NCBI GenBank assembly: GCA_964406345.1
Contig: CAYORK010000017.1
Coordinates: 1 to 25,905 of the forward strand
Length of the DNA: 25,905 nucleotides
Direction of reading: 5' to 3'
Source: SYAN01 sp964406345
GTDB taxonomy: Bacteria; Actinomycetota; Actinomycetes; Nanopelagicales; Nanopelagicaceae
A model generated the notes under the pieces. The model was given only the letters and a program-made list of their open reading frames with translations. It searched no databases and was not told the DNA's origin. Positions 1 through 8,241 of this stretch are shown piece after piece. Within the stretch, counting starts at the first letter, position 1. Each line of letters begins with the position of its first letter. Position numbers and translations under genes: made by a program.

Positions 1-1872
1 TGCATCCTCTGTGCGCGTTGCACTCGATTCTCGGAGCAGATCGCGGGCGATCCATTCATCACCCTCAATGAACGTGGCGCCTTGCAACAAGTAGGCATCT
101 ACGAGAAGGAACCATTCCAGTCCTATTTCTCTGGCAATACGGTGCAGATCTGCCCAGTCGGAGCTCTGACTGGCGCGTCCTATCGATTCCGCGCTCGTCC
201 ATTCGATCTCGTCTCCACACCATCGGCTTGTGAGCACTGCGCATCGGGTTGTGACCTTCGCACTGATGTCCGTCGCGGTAAGACTCTTCGTCGCCTCGCT
301 GGTGATGATCCAAGCGTCAACGAAGAGTGGAATTGCGATAAGGGTCGTTGGGCCTTCAAGTATGCGCAATTCGAGCGGATCACCACACCGATGATCCGTG
401 AGGAGAACGGTGAACTACGCGAAGCATCGTGGCCGGAGGCGCTCGCTCATGCTGCCAATGGTCTTGCCGCCAATCGCGCAGCCGTTTTGGTCGGAGGTCG
501 TGCGACTCTTGAGGACGCTTACGGTTATTCAAAGTTCGCGCGAGTGGCTCTCGGTACCAACAACATCGACTTCCGTACCCGAACCACGAGCGATGAGGAA
601 CGCGAGTTCTTGAGCGCTGTCGTCGTCGGATCGAGCGTCACCTACCGCGATATCGATAAGGCAGATCAGATCCTCCTTGCCGGTTTCGAGCCAGAGGAAG
701 AATCCCCGATCGTCTTCCTTCGAATCCTCAAGCAGGTGAGAAAGCGTGGACTCGCTGTCACCGCCATCGCGCCATTCACTTCGCGTGGAAATGAGAAGTT
801 GAAGGCGAAGATGATCAAGAATGTCGGCAACGAGGCAGCGGATATCGCCTCTGTCGCGCTCACTGCGAAGTCCGTGATCTTGGTCGGTGAGAGGCTTGCT
901 GAGGTTCCTGGCGCACTCTCTGCAGCGAAGGTATTGGCAGATAAGAGCGGTGCGAAGCTTGCATGGATCCCTCGTCGAGCGGGAGAGCGTGGTGCTCTAG
1001 AAGCCGGCGCGATCGGAAACCTCCTTCCGGGTGGTCGCCCACTAAGTGATGCGAAGGCTCGCGTCGATCTCCAGACTGCATGGTCGACATCGATTCGAAA
1101 CGTTCAGATTCCAACGGAGCCAGGGATGTCGACCCCACAGATTCTCGATGCCGTCCATTCCGGCGAGATCGATGCCCTTCTCGTAGGTGGTGTCGATCCA
1201 TTCGACATCTCAGATGATGCGATCGAAGGACTTCGTAAGGCATTCGTCGTGAGCCTTGAGATCAGGAAGAGTGCGATGACTGAGGTCGCCGATGTGATCC
1301 TCCCCGTCGCTGCTGTGATCGAGAAGAGCGGATCCTTCGTCGATTGGCAGGGTAGCGCTCGCTCCTTCGAAGCCGCCGTGAGCGATTCACTCCAACGGAG
1401 CGACCTTCGCATCCTCTCGATGCTTTCAGATGAGATGGGTAAGCCGATCAACCTTCCAACGGTTGCGAAGGCAGCGAACGAATTGGCCTCGCTCAAGGAT
1501 TGGGATGGTGCGCGTGCATCGTTCGCTCCTCATGCTTCGATCTCATTGAAGCAACCGACTGAGAACCAAGCGCTACTGACTTCGTGGAGATTGCTCCTCG
1601 ATCAAGGAACGCTGCAGAGCAATGAACCGAATCTTGCTGGAACTGCTCATCCATCGGTCGTCGTGATCTCTCAAGATCGCGCAGAGCGTCTTGGAGTTGG
1701 CGAAGGTGATCTGGTGAAGGTCTCCAACGAGCATGGATCGATCACTCTCCCGGCCGCGATCGGTGATATCGATTTCAGATCGGTGTGGATTCCACGCAAC
1801 TCGGTCGATTCACGGCCATTGGTCGAATTGAAGAAGGCGACTCACACTCTCGTGACGGTGGTGAAGGCATGA
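1..1872 (+). CDS. nuoG: NADH-quinone oxidoreductase subunit G (5' partial)
   Basis: This is the large Fe-S subunit of the peripheral arm of complex I, which carries electrons from the flavin subunit towards quinone. The reading frame is open from base 1, so the N-terminal part with clusters N1b and N5 lies outside the window; 623 residues are visible. Cysteines 1, 4 and 7 (CILCARC) and Cys51 (in VQICPVGAL) form the N4 [4Fe-4S] motif. Cysteines 77, 80, 84 and 112 form a complete Cx2Cx3Cx27C motif, the extra N7 cluster found only in some bacteria. The rest is the molybdopterin-oxidoreductase-like fold, which holds no molybdenum in this family; it ends in a small beta domain (about residues 560-620). 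The stop overlaps the nuoH start (ATGA). Confidence 0.97.
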   Translation, partial: CILCARCTRFSEQIAGDPFITLNERGALQQVGIYEKEPFQSYFSGNTVQICPVGALTGASYRFRARPFDLVSTPSACEHCASGCDLRTDVRRGKTLRRLAGDDPSVNEEWNCDKGRWAFKYAQFERITTPMIREENGELREASWPEALAHAANGLAANRAAVLVGGRATLEDAYGYSKFARVALGTNNIDFRTRTTSDEEREFLSAVVVGSSVTYRDIDKADQILLAGFEPEEESPIVFLRILKQVRKRGLAVTAIAPFTSRGNEKLKAKMIKNVGNEAADIASVALTAKSVILVGERLAEVPGALSAAKVLADKSGAKLAWIPRRAGERGALEAGAIGNLLPGGRPLSDAKARVDLQTAWSTSIRNVQIPTEPGMSTPQILDAVHSGEIDALLVGGVDPFDISDDAIEGLRKAFVVSLEIRKSAMTEVADVILPVAAVIEKSGSFVDWQGSARSFEAAVSDSLQRSDLRILSMLSDEMGKPINLPTVAKAANELASLKDWDGARASFAPHASISLKQPTENQALLTSWRLLLDQGTLQSNEPNLAGTAHPSVVVISQDRAERLGVGEGDLVKVSNEHGSITLPAAIGDIDFRSVWIPRNSVDSRPLVELKKATHTLVTVVKA

Positions 1873-3095
1873 CGACTGCAGATTTGATCGGGATGGATCC
1901 AGGATGGCTGATCGCCGTCAAAGCGCTCCTCGTCTTCGCGATCTGCGTGCTCTTGACGCTCTTCGCTATCTGGGCGGAACGACGCGTCGTCGCACGGATG
2001 CAGATGCGCCTTGGTCCGAATCGGGTCGGAAAGTTCGGTCTCTTACAGAGCCTTGCTGATGGTGTGAAGTTGGCATTCAAAGAAGACCTGATCCCTAAGG
2101 CTGCGGACAAGATCGTCTTCATCCTGGCACCGATGATCAGCGTCTCTGTCTGCTTCTTGGCCTTCGCAGTGATCCCGATGTCGGGTCCGGTGACGATGTT
2201 TGGCCGCGAGACTGCGATGCAGTTGACCGATTTCCCGGTGGCAGTCCTCTACATCTTGGCAGCGACTGCGATCGGCGCCTACGGCATCATGCTCGCTGGT
2301 TGGTCCTCGGGTTCGGTCTATCCACTCCTTGGCGGACTTCGCTCTACCGCGCAGGTGATCTCCTACGAGTTGGCGATGGGTCTCTCACTCGTCGCCGTCT
2401 TCATCTATGCAGGTTCGATGTCGACCTCGGAGATCGTCGCGGCGCAGGATCGATTCTGGTTCGCGCTCATCCTCTTCCCATCCTTCGTCATCTACGTGAT
2501 CTCGATGGTCGGTGAGACCAATCGCGCTCCATTCGATCTCGCCGAAGCAGAGGGAGAGCTCGTCGGTGGATTCCACACCGAGTACTCCTCACTCAAGTTC
2601 GCACTCTTCTTCTTGGCCGAGTACGTCAACATCATCGCGGTCTCCGCGCTTGCGACCACGCTCTTCCTTGGCGGTTATCGCGCTCTTCCAGGACTTGGCT
2701 TCACTGAACTATGGCTCGGTGGTTGGTTCACTATGGTCTGGTTCTTTGCGAAGGTATTGCTTTTCTTCTTCTTCTTCATCTGGCTCCGCGGCACCTTGCC
2801 CCGGCTTCGTTACGACCAGTTCATGAAGTTCGGCTGGAAGGTCTTGATCCCAGCGTCTCTGGTTTGGATCATGATCGTCGCAACACTTCGCACACTCTCA
2901 TCAGAGGGTGCATCGCAAACGGTCATCTTCGCCTTCACCTTCGGCATCGTCCTTCTCGTCTTGGCAGGTACTTCCGTCTATGAGAAGAGCAAGAAGAACG
3001 CAGATGCACGCGCGAAGGATGTCGGAGAGATGCCAGAACCTTCATTCCCATTGCCCGTGATGCCATCAGAGAAGGGAATCGTCCGAGGTGAGTGA
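1869..3095 (+). CDS. nuoH: NADH-quinone oxidoreductase subunit H
   Basis: This is the membrane subunit of complex I that forms the quinone-binding cavity at the junction of the two arms. The protein is 408 residues and has about eight hydrophobic segments. It contains the family signatures WAERRVVARMQMRLGPNRVG near the N-terminus and the acidic loop GETNRAPFDLAEAEGELVGG. I chose the ATG at 1869 because it overlaps the nuoG stop as ATGA and gives the usual N-terminus. The frame stays open upstream to 1785, but that would add 28 unlikely residues inside nuoG. A charged C-terminal tail of about 40 residues follows the last membrane segment, as is usual in actinobacteria. Confidence 0.97.
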   Translation: MTTADLIGMDPGWLIAVKALLVFAICVLLTLFAIWAERRVVARMQMRLGPNRVGKFGLLQSLADGVKLAFKEDLIPKAADKIVFILAPMISVSVCFLAFAVIPMSGPVTMFGRETAMQLTDFPVAVLYILAATAIGAYGIMLAGWSSGSVYPLLGGLRSTAQVISYELAMGLSLVAVFIYAGSMSTSEIVAAQDRFWFALILFPSFVIYVISMVGETNRAPFDLAEAEGELVGGFHTEYSSLKFALFFLAEYVNIIAVSALATTLFLGGYRALPGLGFTELWLGGWFTMVWFFAKVLLFFFFFIWLRGTLPRLRYDQFMKFGWKVLIPASLVWIMIVATLRTLSSEGASQTVIFAFTFGIVLLVLAGTSVYEKSKKNADARAKDVGEMPEPSFPLPVMPSEKGIVRGE

Positions 3096-3705
3096 TCACA
3101 TGGAGATCGAACCGTTACGTCGCGCCGAGAACGAATCGCGCGAAGTCGTCGACAAGGGTGTTGCAGGTCTACTCGGACATCTCAAGGGTTTCTGGGTCAC
3201 CTTCGCGACCATGTTCAAGAAGGTCAACACTGTCGAATACCCAGATGTGAAGGAACCGACCGCACCACGCTTCCACGGCCGTCATCAACTCAATCGCCAT
3301 CCTGATGGTCTTGAGAAGTGCATCGGTTGTGAGCTCTGTGCCTGGGCCTGTCCTGCCGATGCGATCTATGTCGAAGGTGCTGACAACACCGAAGCGGAGC
3401 GATTCTCACCCGGTGAGCGTTACGGCAAGGTCTATCAGATCAATTATCTTCGCTGCATCTTCTGCGGTCTCTGCATCGAAGCATGCCCAACCCGAGCGCT
3501 GACGATGACGAACGAGTATGAACTCGCAGATGATTCCCGTGGCAAGTTGATCTTCGAGAAGGATGATCTCTTAGCGCCACTTCGCGCTGGGATGTTGCCA
3601 CCTCCTCATCCGATGTATCCCGATGCTGATCACCACACCTATTACCGCGGTGAAGTACCAGGGGCAAGCCCACTCCAAGAGAACGCGGTGGAACGTAAGT
3701 CATGA
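3088..3705 (+). CDS. nuoI: NADH-quinone oxidoreductase subunit I
   Basis: This peripheral-arm subunit carries clusters N6a and N6b, which pass electrons to N2 next to the quinone site. It is 205 residues. Two ferredoxin-type motifs are visible: Cys78, 81, 84 and 88 (CIGCELCAWACP) and Cys123, 126, 129 and 133 (CIFCGLCIEACP), which together ligate two [4Fe-4S] clusters. The start is GTG at 3088, overlapping the end of nuoH by 8 bases; an in-frame ATG at 3100 is an alternative. The amphipathic N-terminal stretch before the first cluster is expected to lie along the membrane. The stop overlaps the nuoJ start (ATGA). Confidence 0.96.
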   Translation: MSDHMEIEPLRRAENESREVVDKGVAGLLGHLKGFWVTFATMFKKVNTVEYPDVKEPTAPRFHGRHQLNRHPDGLEKCIGCELCAWACPADAIYVEGADNTEAERFSPGERYGKVYQINYLRCIFCGLCIEACPTRALTMTNEYELADDSRGKLIFEKDDLLAPLRAGMLPPPHPMYPDADHHTYYRGEVPGASPLQENAVERKS

Positions 3706-4532
3706 ATTCAGAGATGATGAGACTCGCACTCGATGTCGGGCAGACCTCGACACCTGAGGCAGTCCAGTTCTACATCCTCGCGCCACTGGCTGTGATCGCT
3801 GCGATCGGACTCTTGGTAGTGAAGAAGGCAGTCCACGCAGCGCTTCTGATGGCTTGGATCATGATCACGCTTGCGATCTTCTATGTCGCAAACGGCGCCC
3901 CATTCCTCGGGATGGCGCAGGTGATCGTCTATACCGGAGCAGTGATGATGCTCTTCCTCTTCATCTTGATGTTGGTCGGTGTCGACTCCTCTGACTCCTT
4001 GAAGGAGAACCTCGCAGGACTTCGTCCGATCGCGATCACCGCTGCAGTATCGATCGCTCTCCTTCTCGTCTCACTCCTTACCCGTGCATCCCTCGCTCGA
4101 CAGGCACCGGATACCGAAGTGATGAATGCCAATGGAAACGTCGAAGGCCTCGGTCGGATGCTCTTCACCGAGTACATCTGGACCTTCGAGGTCGTCGCAG
4201 CTTTGATGATCGTGGCGACGTTGAGCGCGATGGTCTTGGCCCACTCTGAGCGGGTCAAAGGTCCTGAAGGCTCACAGCGTTTCAAGGCGATCTCGCGATT
4301 CCGCGGAGACTCACTTGCTACTGCCGCCGGACTTCCAGGTTCTGGCGTCTATGCCCGACATAACGCAGTCGATGTCCCTGCACTTCTCCCCGATGGCACT
4401 GCATCCGAGCTCTCGGTCTCTTCCACCCTCAAGGCTCGCGGTGATGTGATCGATGAGCGCAAGTACGCGCTCGATCAATTGCCTCAACCGAACGAAGCCG
4501 ATGAGGATTCACGCGAGAGAGGAGAGAAGTAA
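3702..4532 (+). CDS. nuoJ: NADH-quinone oxidoreductase subunit J
   Basis: This is a small membrane subunit of complex I that lies between the quinone cavity and the antiporter-like subunits. Five hydrophobic segments fill about the first 185 residues, and the family's MAQVIVYTGAVMMLFLFILML segment is present from about residue 71. The protein is 276 residues, whereas E. coli NuoJ is about 184. The extra length is a hydrophilic C-terminal extension (about residues 186-276) ending in an acidic, arginine-containing tail. Long NuoJ proteins are common in actinobacteria. The ATG at 3702 overlaps the nuoI stop, and the stop TAA abuts the nuoK start. Confidence 0.94.
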   Translation: MNSEMMRLALDVGQTSTPEAVQFYILAPLAVIAAIGLLVVKKAVHAALLMAWIMITLAIFYVANGAPFLGMAQVIVYTGAVMMLFLFILMLVGVDSSDSLKENLAGLRPIAITAAVSIALLLVSLLTRASLARQAPDTEVMNANGNVEGLGRMLFTEYIWTFEVVAALMIVATLSAMVLAHSERVKGPEGSQRFKAISRFRGDSLATAAGLPGSGVYARHNAVDVPALLPDGTASELSVSSTLKARGDVIDERKYALDQLPQPNEADEDSRERGEK

Positions 4533-4832
4533 GTGGATATCTCCAATTACATCTATCTCTCTGCCATCCTCTTCACCATCGGTGCGGTCGGAGTAGTCGT
4601 CCGACGCAACGCGATCGTGATGTTCATGAGTGTGGAGTTGATGCTCAATGCTGCGAATCTCGCCTTCGTCACCTTCGCTCGGATCAATGGCAACCTCGAA
4701 GGGCAGATGGTCGCCTTCTTCGTCATGGTCGTCGCCGCCTGTGAGGTTGTCGTCGGTCTTGCCATCATCGTGATGATCTATCGATCGAGGAGATCGGCAT
4801 CGGTCGACGATGTCAATCTCTTGAGGCGGTGA
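4533..4832 (+). CDS. nuoK: NADH-quinone oxidoreductase subunit K
   Basis: This small membrane subunit contributes to the proton path next to NuoJ and NuoN and is related to MrpC. At 99 residues it has the usual family length, with three membrane segments. The segment MFMSVELMLNAANLAFV holds the conserved membrane glutamate (about residue 34), and a second glutamate lies in the third helix (AACEVVVGLAI). The GTG start directly follows the nuoJ TAA in the same frame, so no upstream start is possible. Confidence 0.95.
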   Translation: MDISNYIYLSAILFTIGAVGVVVRRNAIVMFMSVELMLNAANLAFVTFARINGNLEGQMVAFFVMVVAACEVVVGLAIIVMIYRSRRSASVDDVNLLRR

Positions 4833-4837
4833 TGTAG

Positions 4838-6727
4838 ATGTTGGAGAGTTCGACTCTGGTCTATTTCGTAGCGCTACCGCTCTTCGGCGCTGCCTTCCTC
4901 CTCCTTGCTGGACGTAGAGCGGATCGTTGGGGCCATTGGCTCGCAACGGCAATCGCTGGCGCGACATTCGTCCTTGGATTGATCGAGATGTTCGCGATGA
5001 TCGGCCGTGATGAGGCGAATCGTGCGCTTCATCAGAAGGTCTTCACCTGGATCTCCGTCGGAACCTTCAATGTCGACGCCGCACTTCTCTTGGACCAGCT
5101 CTCGATCTGCTTCGTCTTACTCATCACTGGAGTCGGAACGCTCATCCATATCTACTCCATCTCTTACATGGCTGAGGATCCAGATCGTCGTCGTTTCTTC
5201 GCCTATCTCAACCTCTTCATCGCGGCGATGCTCCTCCTCGTCCTCGGCGACTCCTACCTCAACCTCTATGTCGGTTGGGAGGGTGTCGGCCTCGCCTCCT
5301 ACCTCTTGATCGGTTTCTGGAATAAGAAGGCGGAGTACGCCACCGCCGCGAAGAAGGCCTTCGTAGCCAACCGCGTCGGTGATGTCGGACTTTCGCTCGC
5401 GATCATGATCGCCTTCGCAGTCTTCGGAACCGTCACCTTCAAAGGAATCGAAGAGCAGGCAGAGTCAGCCTCGCAAGCTGCGATGGTTGCGATCGGTCTG
5501 ATGCTCCTTCTCGCTGCTGCCGGAAAGTCAGCACAATTCCCACTGCAATCATGGCTCGGCGATGCGATGGCAGGTCCGACTCCGGTCTCGGCACTTATCC
5601 ACGCAGCGACGATGGTGACCGCAGGCGTCTACCTCATCGTCCGTTCCAACTTCATCTTCGACAACGCACCGACAGCACAGTTCGTTGTCGTCCTCGTCGG
5701 CGCGATCACTTTGATGTTCGGAGCCATCATCGGTATGGCGAAAGACGACATCAAGAAGGCGCTCGCCGCATCGACGATGTCACAGATCGGTTACATGGTC
5801 CTCGCTGCAGGTCTCGGTCCGATCGGATACGCATTCGCGATCATGCACCTTCTCACCCATGGATTCTTCAAAGCCGGCATGTTCCTTGGCGCAGGTTCGG
5901 TGATGCATGGCATGAATGACGAAGTGAATATGCGTCGCTATGGCGGTCTCGCTCGCTACATGCCGATCACGACGGTGACATTCGGCCTTGGTTATCTTGC
6001 GATCATCGGCGTACCGCCTTTCGCAGGCTTCTACTCCAAGGACAAGATCATCGAAGCAGCTTTCAATCTCGGCGGGCTGCAAGGAATCATCTTCGGTTCG
6101 ATCACACTCCTAGGAGCTGTGATCACCGCCTTCTATATGACTCGTGTCTTCATGATGACCTTCTTGGGTAAGAAGCGTTGGGCAGCTGACGCTCACCCAC
6201 ACGAATCGCCCTTCTTGATGTGGATGCCGATGGTGATCCTCTCGCTTGGTTCGATCGGTTCTGGCTTCTTGCTCTACAGCGGAAAACGTCTTGAATACTG
6301 GTTGAAACCAGTGGTCGACAAGCATGGTCATGAGCATGAGGAGTTCCTCTCCCACGCCACAGTGACGACGCTCGCGCTCACTGCGGTTGCAATCGGTGTC
6401 GCTATCGCGATCGCGAAGTATCGCGGTGAGATCCCAGCCGAAGCGCCGGAGAAGGTATCGATCTTCACCAAGGCTGCGCGGCGAGACCTCTTGCAAGATG
6501 ATCTCAACGAAGCGCTCTTGATGCGCCCAGGACAAGCTCTGACTCAGGGACTCGTCGTCGTCGATGAGAAGGTGATCGATGGCACGGTGAGAGCGGTGGC
6601 TGGTACTGCGGTGGGTTCCGCGCGTGGACTTCGTGGCTTGCAGACCGGTTATGTCCGTAACTATGCGCTCTTCATACTTGTCGGAGTTGCGATCCTGATT
6701 GCTGCGATCTGGGTGGTGGCGCTATGA
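4838..6727 (+). CDS. nuoL: NADH-quinone oxidoreductase subunit L
   Basis: This is the distal antiporter-like proton-pumping subunit of complex I. It is 629 residues, the usual length, with many hydrophobic helices. Signature stretches are GWEGVGLASYLLIGFW (conserved glutamate in TM5), SWLGDAMAGPTPVSALIHAA (TM7-8 region, histidine) and the lysine in GMAKDDIKKALAAST. The C-terminal third matches the long lateral helix and final anchor helix of NuoL. A histidine-rich loop (KHGHEHEEFLSHA) lies near residues 494-506. The start is 5 bases after the nuoK stop, and the stop overlaps the nuoM start (ATGA). Confidence 0.96.
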   Translation: MLESSTLVYFVALPLFGAAFLLLAGRRADRWGHWLATAIAGATFVLGLIEMFAMIGRDEANRALHQKVFTWISVGTFNVDAALLLDQLSICFVLLITGVGTLIHIYSISYMAEDPDRRRFFAYLNLFIAAMLLLVLGDSYLNLYVGWEGVGLASYLLIGFWNKKAEYATAAKKAFVANRVGDVGLSLAIMIAFAVFGTVTFKGIEEQAESASQAAMVAIGLMLLLAAAGKSAQFPLQSWLGDAMAGPTPVSALIHAATMVTAGVYLIVRSNFIFDNAPTAQFVVVLVGAITLMFGAIIGMAKDDIKKALAASTMSQIGYMVLAAGLGPIGYAFAIMHLLTHGFFKAGMFLGAGSVMHGMNDEVNMRRYGGLARYMPITTVTFGLGYLAIIGVPPFAGFYSKDKIIEAAFNLGGLQGIIFGSITLLGAVITAFYMTRVFMMTFLGKKRWAADAHPHESPFLMWMPMVILSLGSIGSGFLLYSGKRLEYWLKPVVDKHGHEHEEFLSHATVTTLALTAVAIGVAIAIAKYRGEIPAEAPEKVSIFTKAARRDLLQDDLNEALLMRPGQALTQGLVVVDEKVIDGTVRAVAGTAVGSARGLRGLQTGYVRNYALFILVGVAILIAAIWVVAL

Positions 6728-8241
6728 GCATGATCACCGTATTGGGTCTCTTGCCACTCGTTGGCGTACTCGCACTCGCTTTCCTCAAGCGCGATAACGT
6801 CCTCGCGGCCAAGCAGGTCGCGCTCGCAACGTCGATACTCGTCGCACTCACCGGAATCTTCATGGCGGTGCAGTTCCAGAGCGATCGCCCAGGCTTCCAA
6901 TTCACTGAGTCACGGGAGTGGATCCCTGCCTTCGGTATCAATTACAGCGTCGGTGTCGATGGCATTTCACTCTTACTCATCCTTCTTGCAGTGATCTTGG
7001 TCCCGATCGTGATCCTTGCTGGTTGGGATGAATCCGAAGGCGGGCGCTGGAGCGCGAAGACCTTCTACATCTTGATCCTGATCCTCGAGACGATGATGAT
7101 CGGTGTCTTCGCAGCGACTGATCTCTTCCTCTTCTATGTCTTCTTCGAGGCGATGTTGATACCGGTCTATTTCCTCATCGGCGGCTACGGCTCTGGTGAA
7201 CGGATCGCAGCAGCGGTGAAGTTCCTGCTCTATAGCCTCTTCGGTGGCCTCTTGATGCTCGCGTCGATCATCGGTCTCTACGTCTTGAGTGGCGATCAGA
7301 TAGGTCGCACCTTCGACATCACAAAGCTCTCGCAACTTCAGATGAGTTCGACAACGGAGAACCTCCTCTTCCTCGGATTCTTCATCGCTTTCGCGATCAA
7401 GGCTCCACTCTGGCCACTTCATACCTGGCTTCCTGATGCAGCAAGGTCTGCCACCCCTGGCACCTCGGTCCTTCTCCTTGGCGTCCTCGACAAGGTCGGA
7501 ACTTTCGGAATGATCCGTTATTGCCTCGAGATCTTCCCGAATGCGTCGAAGACCTTCACGCCATTGATCATCACGCTCGCAGTCATCTCCATCATCTACG
7601 GAGCATTCCTCGCGATCGGACAGAAGGAGATCCTTCGCCTCATCGCCTTCACTTCCATCTCGCACTTCGGCTTCATCGTGATGGGAATCTTCGCGATGAC
7701 GAGCCAAGGACATTCAGGTGCGAACCTCTACATGATCAACCATGGTTTCTCGACCGCTGCACTCTTCCTCATCGCAGGATGGATGATCAAGCGTCGTGGT
7801 TCTGGGACGATCGCAGACTTCGGTGGCTTGCAACGAGTGACACCAGTCCTTGCGTGGAGTTTCTTCATCGCAGGTCTCTCTGGACTCGCACTCCCTGGAC
7901 TCTCAAGCTTCGTCTCTGAGTTCTTGGTCCTCGTCGGCACCTACACCAGGTATCCGGTCGCGGCAGTGATCGGAACCCTTGGAATCATCTTGGCGGCCCT
8001 CTACATCCTGATCCCGGTCCAACGTGCACTCCACGGCCCGACTACTCCAGGCAATGAGAACCTTCCAGATATGAATCTGCGCGAGAAGATCGCCATCGCT
8101 CCGGTGATGGTCGCGATCATCGCCCTCGGCTTCTATCCGAAGCCAGCGCTCGATGTGATCAATCCAGTCGCCAAGGCGACGATCACCAAGGCGGGCTTCA
8201 CTGATCCAGCACCGACTATCGAAGAAGGCGGCGGGCGATGA
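6724..8241 (+). CDS. nuoM: NADH-quinone oxidoreductase subunit M
   Basis: This is the second antiporter-like proton-pumping subunit, 505 residues. Visible marks are VGVDGISLLLILL near residue 79, the conserved glutamate in FFEAMLIPVYFLIGGYG, the lysine-containing FAIKAPLWPLHTWLPDA, LLLGVLDKVGTFGMIRY, and the histidine of INHGFSTAALFLIAGWM. The ATG at 6724 overlaps the nuoL stop, and the stop overlaps the nuoN ATG, so the two genes are very likely translationally coupled. Confidence 0.96.
   Translation: MSMITVLGLLPLVGVLALAFLKRDNVLAAKQVALATSILVALTGIFMAVQFQSDRPGFQFTESREWIPAFGINYSVGVDGISLLLILLAVILVPIVILAGWDESEGGRWSAKTFYILILILETMMIGVFAATDLFLFYVFFEAMLIPVYFLIGGYGSGERIAAAVKFLLYSLFGGLLMLASIIGLYVLSGDQIGRTFDITKLSQLQMSSTTENLLFLGFFIAFAIKAPLWPLHTWLPDAARSATPGTSVLLLGVLDKVGTFGMIRYCLEIFPNASKTFTPLIITLAVISIIYGAFLAIGQKEILRLIAFTSISHFGFIVMGIFAMTSQGHSGANLYMINHGFSTAALFLIAGWMIKRRGSGTIADFGGLQRVTPVLAWSFFIAGLSGLALPGLSSFVSEFLVLVGTYTRYPVAAVIGTLGIILAALYILIPVQRALHGPTTPGNENLPDMNLREKIAIAPVMVAIIALGFYPKPALDVINPVAKATITKAGFTDPAPTIEEGGGR

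Noticed and set aside
6973..7713. Open frame of 246 codons on the minus strand
   Set aside because: It is antisense to nuoM, with a highly charged Asp/Glu/Arg-rich translation typical of the complement of membrane-protein codons.
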